A stretch of 64,000 nucleotides of DNA from Sulfurihydrogenibium sp. YO3AOP1. GTDB taxonomy: Bacteria; Aquificota; Aquificia; Aquificales; Hydrogenothermaceae. Shown here piece by piece: positions 39,156 to 48,250 of the stretch. The stretch lies in assembly GCF_000020325.1 (NCBI RefSeq), contig NC_010730.1, forward strand, positions 1,571,501-1,635,500, read 5' to 3'. The number at the start of each line of letters is the position of its first letter. Position 1 is the first letter of the stretch. The notes beneath the pieces were generated by a model. The model had not been told where the DNA came from. It saw nothing but the letters and a program-made list of their open reading frames with translations, and did no database searches. The translations under genes were made by a program, and so were the position numbers.

Positions 39156-40757
39156 ATGAGAAAAGGTTTATGGTTTATGGTTTTTCTTATCTTCTCGTCA
39201 TTTATCCTTTCTTCTTGTGAAGGTAAAGGAAAAATTTCTATTCAAGAGCCAAAAAATGCAGATGTTTACATTAATGGAAAACATGTTGGGAAAACGCCCC
39301 TTGAATTGGAATTAAAAGAAGGTAGTTATGACATTACTGTGGCAACAACAGAATTTGATAGAGATACACAAAAAGGTGTTTGGGTTTATTATGATAAAAC
39401 AACAAAATTAGTATTCAATCCAAAGCCAACTGGTATTCTTCAAGCAGACTCTACACCACAAGGTGCAACTGTTATGGAAGGAAGAAATTACATCGGTACA
39501 ACTCCGTTTAAAGAGTATCTTCCTGTTGGAAAACATCTTATTATCTTTAAACATGGAGCTGTAGGTACTTCAAGAAAAGTAATTATTGAATACGGGAAGA
39601 CAACGTCTATATTTGTAAATCTAACAAAAGCTGTTATTCATCTAAACGCAAATCCACAGGATGCTAAAATTTATGTAGATGGAAAAGAAATTGGAACTTC
39701 ACCACAAAACGTTGAGCTTGATGAGGGTGTTCACAAAATTACTGTAGAAAAAGATGTATATAAAGACACTTTCACTATAAAAGTTAAAAAGGGTGATGAG
39801 TTTTATGTTAATTACACCCTTGAAGATGTTCAGCTTCCACCTGTTCAAGCTTATGGACCATTATACATGACAAAAGATTACAAATATTTTGTATCCTTAG
39901 GAAAAGCTGGAATTTATTTCTGGGATATAACAGACTTAAAACCACATATCTCTTTATGGGATCCGGAGGATGTAAGAAACTTTGATAAATTCTCAATCTT
40001 TGCAATTTCTGACGATGGAAAATTCACAACTGCAATAAAACCTATCAAAGCACTTGCATACAAATATAAAGACATGAAAAATCCTGTAAAAATTCTTGTT
40101 TGGGACAATTCTACAGCCTCTGTAATTGTAAATAAAGTATTTGACGTAAATGCATCTTTAATTTCTTTTGGAAAAGGTGGAAATAATGTATATGTCTTCT
40201 CAAAAGACGGTAAGGGATTTGTATTAGATGCTAAATCCGGCAATAAAATTAAAGATCTTTCTTTAAATGAATCATTATCTGTGGTAAAAGGATATAACAA
40301 CAAAATCTATACAGGAACAGAAAGCGGAAAATTAATTGTATTTGATACAAATTCAGATAACATAGAGAAATCAGAAAATATATCTTCTGGAAGAATAAAT
40401 GATATTCAAGTTTCTAAGGATGGTAAATATTTAGTGATAGCTTCAAAAGAAGCTAAGGTCTTAAATTTAGCTGACTTAAGCGTGTTTAAAAATGTTTCAT
40501 CTAATACAACTGTATTATCAGCTAACTTATCCCCATCAAACAGCAAAATTGCTTTAGCTAAGGCGGACAAGACTGTGGACGTTTACGATATCAATGGAAG
40601 TAGGCTTTACACAATTAGCAACTTTACAGCACAGCCAATATCTGTTATTTTTGCAACTGAAGAAATCACAATCACAGCATCTTCTGTGGAAAACCCAACA
40701 ATCGACCTCTGGTACAATGGAAAATTACTAAGAAAATGGGTCCAAACTATAGAGTAA
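39156..40757 (+). CDS. PEGA-domain lipoprotein with beta-propeller-like repeats
   Basis: 533 aa. A lipoprotein signal ending at Cys21 (ILSSC) is followed by three PEGA repeats (about 28-62, 98-130 and 170-205) with the pattern VYINGKHVGKTPLE, VMEGRNYIGTTPFK and IYVDGKEIGTSPQ. From about 225 to the end come WD40/quinoprotein-like blades (YFVSLGKAGIYFWDI, VYVFSKDGKGFVLDA, YLVIASKEAKVLNLA). Such proteins are surface or periplasmic binders, and a substrate is not evident. Ribosome site GAGAGGTG. Confidence 0.75.
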   Translation: MRKGLWFMVFLIFSSFILSSCEGKGKISIQEPKNADVYINGKHVGKTPLELELKEGSYDITVATTEFDRDTQKGVWVYYDKTTKLVFNPKPTGILQADSTPQGATVMEGRNYIGTTPFKEYLPVGKHLIIFKHGAVGTSRKVIIEYGKTTSIFVNLTKAVIHLNANPQDAKIYVDGKEIGTSPQNVELDEGVHKITVEKDVYKDTFTIKVKKGDEFYVNYTLEDVQLPPVQAYGPLYMTKDYKYFVSLGKAGIYFWDITDLKPHISLWDPEDVRNFDKFSIFAISDDGKFTTAIKPIKALAYKYKDMKNPVKILVWDNSTASVIVNKVFDVNASLISFGKGGNNVYVFSKDGKGFVLDAKSGNKIKDLSLNESLSVVKGYNNKIYTGTESGKLIVFDTNSDNIEKSENISSGRINDIQVSKDGKYLVIASKEAKVLNLADLSVFKNVSSNTTVLSANLSPSNSKIALAKADKTVDVYDINGSRLYTISNFTAQPISVIFATEEITITASSVENPTIDLWYNGKLLRKWVQTIE

Positions 40758-40772
40758 AAAGCGGGTAGCGGT

Positions 40773-40817
40773 TAGGTGAGAAAGTGAGGAGTCTCTTTGC
40801 TTCTTACCTCTCACCTA
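40773..40817 (+). terminator. Hairpin between the PEGA lipoprotein and atpC
   Basis: TAGGTGAGA/TCTCACCTA (40773-40781 and 40809-40817) with further partial pairing inside. It has no T run, so it may be a repeat-derived hairpin more than a true terminator. Confidence 0.4.
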
Positions 40818-40838
40818 TTACCTTTCACGTTAGTATGG

Positions 40839-40844
40839 TATAAT
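40839..40844 (+). promoter_or_regulatory. -10 box for atpC
   Basis: TATAAT 33 nt before the atpC ATG; no good -35 match. Confidence 0.4.
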
Positions 40845-40877
40845 TAAATTCTAAATTTTCTAAAAAAGGGAGGAAAA

Positions 40878-41282
40878 ATGTATAGATTGGATGTAGTTAC
40901 TCCAACTGGTAGTGTATTTAGCGGTGATGTTTATCAAACGGTAATTACAACGGCTGATGGCGAAATTGGTATACTTGAAAACCATATGCTACTACTTACA
41001 AATATAACTCCTGGAAAGTTAAGAATCGAGAAAGCTGACGGAGAAGTAAAGGAATTTGCGGTGACTTATGGTGTATTAGATGTTAGAGGCGACAAGGTTA
41101 TTGCTCTTGTAGAAGAAGTTTTTGAGCTTGATGAAATTAATGTTGATAACGAAAAACAACTTTTAGAAGAAGCTAATCAAAAACTACAAAACGAAAATCT
41201 TTCAGAAGAAGAAAAAGAACATTACGAAAAACAAAGATCAAGGTCGCAAGCATTATTAAATCTTGCATCAGCTAAGGTTTAA
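40878..41282 (+). CDS. atpC: F1Fo ATP synthase epsilon subunit
   Basis: 134 aa, full length. An N-terminal beta sandwich (VVTPTGSVFSGDVYQTVITTADGEIGILENH) and a C-terminal helical hairpin. The subunit links the rotor to F1 and inhibits ATP hydrolysis. It is encoded alone with its own promoter and no other atp gene nearby; split ATP synthase gene sets are known in Aquificales. Ribosome site GGGAGG. Confidence 0.93.
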   Translation: MYRLDVVTPTGSVFSGDVYQTVITTADGEIGILENHMLLLTNITPGKLRIEKADGEVKEFAVTYGVLDVRGDKVIALVEEVFELDEINVDNEKQLLEEANQKLQNENLSEEEKEHYEKQRSRSQALLNLASAKV

Positions 41283-41370
41283 ATTGGAGTAAGAAGGTGA
41301 GTAAATGAGAGGTAAAACGTTTATAAAATTTAAGTTTGTAGGTGAATAAGTGAAAACAGAAGATAAAAAT

Positions 41371-41487
41371 ATGCAAAGCCTTCAATGCGAGCCAAGTTTT
41401 TGAAAAGAAGCCAATGGAGTAATTTTAATTAGCAAGTTTTGAAGGTAGCCATTGTCTTTCCTATTCTTGGAAAGTTCTTTACAATGG
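41371..41487 (+). other. Structured non-coding region of unknown nature
   Basis: A hairpin CCATTGT CTTTCC / GGAAAG ACAATGG spans 41449-41487 with a 7-nt loop and a 6-nt bulge. Upstream, CCTTCAA (41379-41385) can pair with TTGAAGG (41439-41445), and CAATGG (41412-41417) with CCATTG (41449-41454), an alternative that excludes the hairpin. No ORF of note. It may be a small RNA or a decayed element. The gap 41283-41667 also holds the repeats listed next. Confidence 0.35.
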
Positions 41488-41549
41488 ATTATTCCTCTCT
41501 GAAGTTATTGATAAATTTAGGGACGTGGAAATAAGGTTGCATTTAGCGG

Positions 41550-41567
41550 ACAATTAATGAGTTGCCC
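41550..41567 (+). repeat. Diverged GGCAATTC-type palindrome
   Basis: ACAATTAATGAGTTGCCC, related to 21899-21916. Confidence 0.4.
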
Positions 41568-41574
41568 GTTTAGT

Positions 41575-41612
41575 CCTGTGTCAGGTGGCGGGACGTTCCT
41601 ATAATAAAGTAA
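41575..41612 (-). repeat. GC-rich dispersed repeat, copy 2
   Basis: CCTGTGTCAGGTGGCGGGAC then GTTCC, the inverse of the copy at 3570-3610, with the matching AT flank. Confidence 0.55.
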
Positions 41613-41667
41613 GGATTTTACAAGCAGTCTGACCCACCTTTATTACTGTAAATTTGAAATAAAAACA

Positions 41668-42897
41668 TCAACCTAATAATCTTTCAAATAAACCCTTCAC
41701 ATCTTCTTGTTTACCAAGCTGGTTTGCTAAACCTGTAAGATTATGGATTATATCTTCATTCAATGGATTTAATGTTGCTGCTTTATAGAAAAATTGATAT
41801 GCTTTTTCTAAATTATTTGTATAATACTCCAATACACCAAGAATATTATACAAAGGTGCACCTTGATAAGCAGAAGCAATCTCGTTTATTAGATTAAATA
41901 TTTCTTGCACATTTCCTTCATTAATAGATTTTTCTATCATTTCTATCAATCTTTGTATTTGACCTATATTCTCTTGTAAATTTTTAACTTCTTCTTGAGA
42001 AAATCCTTGTTCTTCTGAAACTAATTTTTTAGCCTCATCAAAAAGACCCATGTTAAAATAAGCTTGAACCAACTTTGACAATGTAATTTTATTATGAAAG
42101 CTTAATGCAGCTTTTCTGTAAAATTCTGATGCATTGTATAAATCATAATAATCAGTTAAAACATCTCCTATAGACGTATATGCAGTTGCTAAAGCAAGAT
42201 TTTCATTCTTATTCCATCCAAGCTTTGGGAAAAATTCTTGTAAAGGATATTTTTTTAATGCATCTCTTAAAGCTTTACTCCTATAAGAAGTATCTATGAA
42301 TGTTTCTAATAAGTACTTTACTACATAGTTAAACTCTGACAGTTTTAACTTTAAGTTGTTTAAATTTTCATAAATAAATCTGTAAAATTCATAATCTTTA
42401 AAGCTTTCATCAAATTTTCCAAGTCTTTCTAAAGAATCTTTTTTTATAATTACTCCAAACTCAGGAATATAATCTTCTATTTTCAAAGTCATTAATAAAT
42501 TATTCTCTTTTCCATATACATCTTCTAGCTTTCTAATGCTTTCGTTACCTTCTATATCTTTGTAGACAATATTTGTATAAATAATATCAGCATCCGGATT
42601 TGATTCTAAAACTTCCATCATTTCCGGTATCATGTCAAACTCCAAGACAGTCGCATTATCTATCCAAAGAATTAGCTCATTTTCTGATTTGTCCATTATT
42701 TTATTTCTCAATACTGCTTTATTATCTGTATCAAGATCTAAAGCTACAAAATCAAACTCTGCATTTTCTAAATCTTCTTTATTGCCGGTATAGATTATTT
42801 GATTAAAATACTCTAAATTATCCTGAATTCCTTCCAAGACATCATTAATTTTTGAAAAATCTGAAGTGGTCTTTAAAATCCCAAGTGTTAAATTCAT
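41668..42897 (-). CDS. Glycosyltransferase-2-like protein with TPR C-terminus
   Basis: 409 aa. Residues 1-210 follow a GT-A-like pattern (LILWIDNATVLEFDMIPEMM, ADIIYTNIVYKD) but without a clear DxD. About 225-405 form TPR-like helix pairs (ALATAYTSIGDVLTDYYDL, APLYNILGVLEYYTNNLEK). It is similar to TPR-glycosyltransferases of surface-glycan or flagellin glycosylation clusters. It is divergent from the three-domain glycosyltransferase at 42965, with the shared intergenic region holding both promoters. Confidence 0.6.
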   Translation of the reverse strand: MNLTLGILKTTSDFSKINDVLEGIQDNLEYFNQIIYTGNKEDLENAEFDFVALDLDTDNKAVLRNKIMDKSENELILWIDNATVLEFDMIPEMMEVLESNPDADIIYTNIVYKDIEGNESIRKLEDVYGKENNLLMTLKIEDYIPEFGVIIKKDSLERLGKFDESFKDYEFYRFIYENLNNLKLKLSEFNYVVKYLLETFIDTSYRSKALRDALKKYPLQEFFPKLGWNKNENLALATAYTSIGDVLTDYYDLYNASEFYRKAALSFHNKITLSKLVQAYFNMGLFDEAKKLVSEEQGFSQEEVKNLQENIGQIQRLIEMIEKSINEGNVQEIFNLINEIASAYQGAPLYNILGVLEYYTNNLEKAYQFFYKAATLNPLNEDIIHNLTGLANQLGKQEDVKGLFERLLG

Positions 42898-42964
42898 ATA
42901 ATTTTCCCTCCTTTTATAAGTATTGTATTATATTTTATCAATAAAAAATAGATAAGGTTTTTTA

Positions 42965-45877
42965 ATGACGGATTTAAAAATATCAGTTTTAATTCCAACT
43001 TATAACAGACCGGAGTATTTAAGAGAAGCTTTAAAAAGTATTTTAGATCAATCAATTAAACCATATGAAGTTATAGTAGCAGATGATAATCCAAATGAAG
43101 AGATAAACAAAAAGAATTTTGAAGTTGTAAACGAGTTTGCTAAAGATTATCCTTTTATAAAATATCATAAAAATGAGAAAAATCTTGGACCGGCTGAAAA
43201 TTACAAAAATCTGTTTTACTTAGCGTCAGGAGATTTAATCCATTTTTTATGTGATGATGATATCCTTGCACCTTATACATTAGAAGAGTTAAGCAAACCT
43301 TTTAAAGAAGATGATGATATAGTAATATCTGCCGGAAAAACTTTATTTGTAGATGAAAAATTAAGGGTTATTTATTTGCCGGCATTAAGAAACCATTTAG
43401 AATTTTATGAAAAATATTTTAATGATTCTTATGTCAATGGTAAGTGGCTGATAGAAAAATCCTTAGAAAAGCTTTTTAACATTATGGAAAGTTTTTCAGG
43501 TTTTATGTTTAGAAAAGATAAAGTAGATTTTGAGCTATTTAAATTTGATGCTATAGATTTTGAAGCTAATGCAGATTGGTTTTTATGGATGAATTTAGCA
43601 AAAAAAGGAAAAGTTTATTTAAGTAATAAGGCCTCTAACCTGCATAGAATGCATGAAACAAATAATCAGCTTAACATAAAAACTATGCTTAAAGAAGCAA
43701 TCGAGAGGCAAACTTTTTTAACAAAAGAATTTATTGGTAGTCTTGGTATAGATGAAAATTTATTTAGATACAAAGATGGGTTTACAAGAAATTTATATTA
43801 CATTGATGCCTTTTACCAATACATAAAAACAGACAGAAAACTTTCCAAAGATTTAAAGCAATTGCTAAACAAAATCTACAATGCAAATTTAGATTTAAAA
43901 ATTGAAAGAGAACCATTTTCTATAATTATAGTCTCTTACACCTCTTCAGATACTATCAAAGAATGCATTCAATCAGTTTTGGATTCTTATTTAATAGAAG
44001 ATGATGAAATAATTGTTGTTGACAATAATTCGAAAGATAACACGGTTGAAATTGTAGAATCTTTTAATGATAGTAGAGTAAAGATAATAAAAAATTCAGA
44101 AAATCTTGGATATTCTAAAGCTATAAATCAAGGAGTTGATTTATCAAAGAACCCTTATTTGGTATTTTTAAATCCAGATACTGTTGTAATCTCTAAAGAC
44201 TGGCTAAACAGATTTTACAAAGAGCTTCAAGATAAACATGTTGCAATGGTTGGTCCGGTTTCTGACATAGCAATGTATAAAAATAATTTATCTAAATATA
44301 TTCTTCCAAACCTGAGATTTTTAGACTTAAAAAGATATGAAAAATTTTTAAAGTATATTTACAACCAATATCATGAAGATACAACTCTTTTGTCAGGATT
44401 TTGTATTGGAATATCAAAAGAAAGATTTTTAGAATTTGGAAAATTTGACGAAGACCTTATCCTTGGATTTGATGACTTTGATTTTTCATTAAAAGCACAA
44501 GAAAAAAATCTAAAACAGTATGTTTTACCTTCAGTATTGATAGCACATAAAAATCATAAATCTTTTGAAAAAGATATAAAAAAAGCTAATTACTTAAATA
44601 AATTAAGTTTATACAACTTTTTAAAAAAACTAATCAAAAAATACGGATATGGAAACGTTCCAAATCCAATAGATTTGTTTATGAAAGATTTAAAGAAAAC
44701 AGAGCCATTTTATACATTTGACTTGTCCGACGGAAGATACAGATATGTTTTCAAATTTACTGATAAAGAAAAGCCGAAAGACTTTTTTAGACAAAAGGCT
44801 AAAATAATAAAATTAAAGCCAAGAATAGCAATCATAACGGTTAATTATTTCTCTTCTGAATATATAAAAAGTCTTTCCAAATCTATCGTAGATTCTGATT
44901 ATCCTAACATAGATTTTATAGTTGTAGATAATTCTGAAAATGAAGAAGAGTTTAATAAGCTTGAGAATATCTTAAAAGAAGTGTTTGGAGAAACTACAAC
45001 AAAACAATGTTATCTACTAAAAAATATTAACAATGGCTATGCAGGCGGAAACAATTTAGGCATAAGATATGCTATAGAAAATTTAAAATCAGAATATATA
45101 TGGCTGCTAAATCCGGACACGAAAATAGAAAAAAATACACCTTTGGAGCTTTTAAAGACCTTAGAGTATACAGACATTCCGGTAGTTACTTGTAAGATAA
45201 AAAATTACGATGATGAGAATGTTCAATATGTAGGGGACAATGTATTCTTAGGTGGAGCTGAAAACTTAAAAGATTACGGCTTAAGATATGTAAAGTTTTT
45301 ATCAGGTGCCAACATCTTTATGAAAAGTGAAGTTATTGAAAAGGTTGGATATATAAACGAAGATTTCTTTTTATACTTTGAAGATAATGAATTTCTTATA
45401 AGATTAAGAAAAAACGGAATAAATCCAATTTATACACCTTTTACATTTATTAGACACAAAGTTGGAGGTACTACAGATAAAAGTAATAAATATCCTTTAT
45501 GGTATTATTATGAGATAAGAAATAGATTGTTAATTCTTGATTATGCAGCAGATAATAAATATGATTTTATGGATTATCTGACAAGCACTTTAGGTGAGAT
45601 TAGAAAAAGCTATATCGAATCAGAGCATAACAAGAAACAAGCTATTTTGGATGGTATTTTTGATTTTAGTAAAAGGATAAAAGGGAAAGTAAATAGAGGT
45701 AATTTTGACAAAGAAGAAATAGGAAATAGACTGATAGAGTTTGAAAGTTATATAGAAGATGTTATTATAGACTATGATATTGAAAAGATGTATTTAAAAT
45801 TAAAATTGGACTCGGAGAAAATGGATTTATTTGATGAGTTTTTGGAGTTGGTGAAGATAAAGGAAATAGGAAGATAA
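42965..45877 (+). CDS. Three-domain family 2 glycosyltransferase
   Basis: 970 aa with three GT-A modules. Module 1 (about 1-260): VLIPTYNRPEYLREAL and LCDDDILAP. Module 2 (about 315-590): SIIIVSYTSSDTIKECIQS and FLNPDTVV. Module 3 (about 618-870): AIITVNYFSSEYIKSLS and LLNPDTKI. Modules 2 and 3 resemble rhamnosyl/galactofuranosyl transferases. One polypeptide may add several sugars in turn. It starts the operon with glf and the following glycosyltransferase, pointing to galactofuranose-containing surface glycan; substrates are inferred. Confidence 0.85.
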   Translation: MTDLKISVLIPTYNRPEYLREALKSILDQSIKPYEVIVADDNPNEEINKKNFEVVNEFAKDYPFIKYHKNEKNLGPAENYKNLFYLASGDLIHFLCDDDILAPYTLEELSKPFKEDDDIVISAGKTLFVDEKLRVIYLPALRNHLEFYEKYFNDSYVNGKWLIEKSLEKLFNIMESFSGFMFRKDKVDFELFKFDAIDFEANADWFLWMNLAKKGKVYLSNKASNLHRMHETNNQLNIKTMLKEAIERQTFLTKEFIGSLGIDENLFRYKDGFTRNLYYIDAFYQYIKTDRKLSKDLKQLLNKIYNANLDLKIEREPFSIIIVSYTSSDTIKECIQSVLDSYLIEDDEIIVVDNNSKDNTVEIVESFNDSRVKIIKNSENLGYSKAINQGVDLSKNPYLVFLNPDTVVISKDWLNRFYKELQDKHVAMVGPVSDIAMYKNNLSKYILPNLRFLDLKRYEKFLKYIYNQYHEDTTLLSGFCIGISKERFLEFGKFDEDLILGFDDFDFSLKAQEKNLKQYVLPSVLIAHKNHKSFEKDIKKANYLNKLSLYNFLKKLIKKYGYGNVPNPIDLFMKDLKKTEPFYTFDLSDGRYRYVFKFTDKEKPKDFFRQKAKIIKLKPRIAIITVNYFSSEYIKSLSKSIVDSDYPNIDFIVVDNSENEEEFNKLENILKEVFGETTTKQCYLLKNINNGYAGGNNLGIRYAIENLKSEYIWLLNPDTKIEKNTPLELLKTLEYTDIPVVTCKIKNYDDENVQYVGDNVFLGGAENLKDYGLRYVKFLSGANIFMKSEVIEKVGYINEDFFLYFEDNEFLIRLRKNGINPIYTPFTFIRHKVGGTTDKSNKYPLWYYYEIRNRLLILDYAADNKYDFMDYLTSTLGEIRKSYIESEHNKKQAILDGIFDFSKRIKGKVNRGNFDKEEIGNRLIEFESYIEDVIIDYDIEKMYLKLKLDSEKMDLFDEFLELVKIKEIGR

Positions 45878-45878
45878 T

Positions 45879-47027
45879 ATGTTTAACTACATTATAATTG
45901 GAGCAGGATTTTCTGGAAGTGTGATAGCTGAAAGAATAGCCAATGTATTAAATCAAAAAGTTTTAATTATTGAAAAAAGAAACCATATTGGTGGAAACTG
46001 TTATGACTACAAAGATGAAAACAACATAATAATACATAAATACGGACCACATCTATTCCATACAGATTATAAAGATGTTTTTGATTACCTATCAAATTTT
46101 ACAGAATGGCAATTGTATCACCATAGAGTTTTAGCTTTTATAGATGGTAAAAAAGTACCAATACCATTTAATCTAAATACACTTTATGAAGTTTTTCCAA
46201 AAACCTTGGCAGAAAAATTAGAAACTAAACTATTAAACAAATACAATTACAACTCAAAAATACCGATATTAGAGCTTTTAAGAGAAGAAGATGATGACCT
46301 TAAATTTTTGGCAAACTTTATCTATGAAAAAGTATTTAAAAACTATACAGCAAAACAATGGGGATTAAAGCCTGAAGATATAGACCCACAAGTTACAGCA
46401 AGAGTGCCAATTTACATAAGTAGAGATAACAGATACTTTACAGATAAATACCAAGCTATACCAAAAGAAGGGTATACAAAAATCTTTGAAAGAATGTTGA
46501 ATCATCCAAACATTAAAATAATGTTAAACACGGACTTCAAAGAATTAATAAACATTGATTATGAAAACAAAAAAATATACTTTACGAAACAAGAGTATAA
46601 AGGAAAGCTTATTTTTACAGGAATGATAGATGAATTATTTAATTTCAAATATGGATATCTACCATACAGAAGTTTAGAATTAAAATTTGAGAGTATGGAC
46701 CAAGAGTACTATCAAGAAGCCCCTGTGGTAAACTACCCCAACGATTATGACTTTACAAGAATAACAGAATTTAAACACATTCATCCTATAAAATCTGATA
46801 AAACAACCATCTTAAAAGAATATCCAAAAGCTTATCAGCCAAACGTAGATATACCATACTATCCAGTTTTTACAAAAGAAAATCAGGAGCTGTATAATAA
46901 ATACAGAGAAGAAGTAGATAAATTTGAAAGTCTAATACTTATAGGCAGATTAGCAGATTATAGATATTATGATATGGATGATGTAGTAAAAAGAGCTTTG
47001 GAAGTATTTGAGAAGAGGGTTAGATGA
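45879..47027 (+). CDS. glf: UDP-galactopyranose mutase
   Basis: 382 aa. FAD motif GAGFSGSVIAERI at the N-terminus, GGNCYD and HKYGPHLFHTD, followed by the Arg residues of substrate binding (ARVPIYISRDNRYF). It converts UDP-galactopyranose to UDP-galactofuranose with reduced FAD. It overlaps the next gene (ATGA) and follows the large glycosyltransferase by one base. Confidence 0.95.
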   Translation: MFNYIIIGAGFSGSVIAERIANVLNQKVLIIEKRNHIGGNCYDYKDENNIIIHKYGPHLFHTDYKDVFDYLSNFTEWQLYHHRVLAFIDGKKVPIPFNLNTLYEVFPKTLAEKLETKLLNKYNYNSKIPILELLREEDDDLKFLANFIYEKVFKNYTAKQWGLKPEDIDPQVTARVPIYISRDNRYFTDKYQAIPKEGYTKIFERMLNHPNIKIMLNTDFKELINIDYENKKIYFTKQEYKGKLIFTGMIDELFNFKYGYLPYRSLELKFESMDQEYYQEAPVVNYPNDYDFTRITEFKHIHPIKSDKTTILKEYPKAYQPNVDIPYYPVFTKENQELYNKYREEVDKFESLILIGRLADYRYYDMDDVVKRALEVFEKRVR

Positions 47028-48052
47028 CTGAAATATATAAAGATACTAAAATCTTTGTAGCTTGTCCTGCAAATGTTTCGACAGGTGGACCAGAGCTTTT
47101 GCATCAACTGGCTTATCGTTTAAGAAGAGATCTAAGTATTGATGCTTATATGTATTATTATAATTTTGATGATGGTAAATTTAAAAATCCTGTTCATAGA
47201 GAGTATGAAAAATATGATAATCCATTTGTTACAAAATTAAACGAGATTGAAGACAACAAAAAGAATATAATTATAGTCCCTGAAATTCAGGAGGGAATAA
47301 ATTTACTTCAACATTTCAAAAATATAAGAAAAGGTGTTTGGTTTTTATCTGTAGATAATTATTATTTATCTAAAGTTTATGAAAAAATATTATTTTTAGA
47401 TTTTAATAAACTTGATTTACTTTCTAATAAAATTGAAAAATTAGCAATAAAATTTCCTTATGAAAAGGATCCGCTATTAAAGCTTGCAAATTTCTACTTA
47501 TTTCAATCTCATTATGCTATTGATCACTTTAAAAACTTAGAGCATAAATATTATTTGTCTGATTACTTAAATAAAGATTTTTTAAAAATAGAAACAGATA
47601 TATCCAATAAGGAAGATATAGTAGCTTTTAATCCAAAAAAGGGATACAATTTTACGAAAAAAATCATAGAAAGCAATAAAGATATAAAGTTCATACCATT
47701 GATAAATATGAGTAGAGAAGAAGTTATAGAAACTTTACAAAAAGCCAAAGTATATATAGATTTTGGCAATCATCCTGGAAAAGATAGACTACCTAGAGAA
47801 GCTGCTATCTTGGGCTGTTGCATAATTACTGGTAAAAGAGGTTCTGCCGCATTTTTTGAAGATGTTCCTATTTTTGATGAATATAAATTTGAAGACAGGG
47901 AAGAAAATATTCCAAAGATTGTAGATAAAATAAAAGAATGCTTTGAAAATTATGAAGAAAGATATAAAGATTTTGAGCATTATAGAGAAGTTATAAAAAA
48001 CGAACCGCAAAGATTTGTTGAAGATTTAAAAAAGATTTTTGTAAAAGTGTAA
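47024..48052 (+). CDS. Putative GT-B glycosyltransferase
   Basis: 342 aa. The N-terminal part (VACPANVSTGGPELLHQLAYRL) resembles the acceptor-side start of GT-B enzymes. The C-terminal part has GKDRLPREAAILGCCIITGK, a likely nucleotide-sugar-binding E-x7-E-like region. I cannot assign a family number. It is last of the glf operon, so it is probably a surface-sugar transferase. Confidence 0.6.
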   Translation: MTEIYKDTKIFVACPANVSTGGPELLHQLAYRLRRDLSIDAYMYYYNFDDGKFKNPVHREYEKYDNPFVTKLNEIEDNKKNIIIVPEIQEGINLLQHFKNIRKGVWFLSVDNYYLSKVYEKILFLDFNKLDLLSNKIEKLAIKFPYEKDPLLKLANFYLFQSHYAIDHFKNLEHKYYLSDYLNKDFLKIETDISNKEDIVAFNPKKGYNFTKKIIESNKDIKFIPLINMSREEVIETLQKAKVYIDFGNHPGKDRLPREAAILGCCIITGKRGSAAFFEDVPIFDEYKFEDREENIPKIVDKIKECFENYEERYKDFEHYREVIKNEPQRFVEDLKKIFVKV

Positions 48053-48093
48053 AAGAAACCAATATTGCTTTAAATATTGCTTTATAATACGTC

Positions 48094-48201
48094 GGGTGAG
48101 AAATTCAGCAAAAAGAGGAGATTCTTCGCTTCGCTCAGAATGACATACAAGGTTATCCTTCCTTTAATGCGTATCATTCAACCTTTTGTTTGTCATCCTG
48201 A
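48094..48201 (+). repeat. Palindromic repeat, truncated right arm
   Basis: GGGTGAGAAATTCAGCAAAA, GAGATTCTTCGCTTCGC and the centre TGTCATCCTGA (48191-48201). The right arm is missing after the centre, as if deleted there. Confidence 0.85.
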
Positions 48202-48250
48202 GAAGGTATATTACTTTATAATAAATCAAAAAATCAAAAATTCTATCTAT

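Noticed and set aside
40773-40817. Riboswitch upstream of atpC
   Set aside because: The hairpin is made of the CTCACTT-type repeat, is too simple for an aptamer and has no downstream expression platform.
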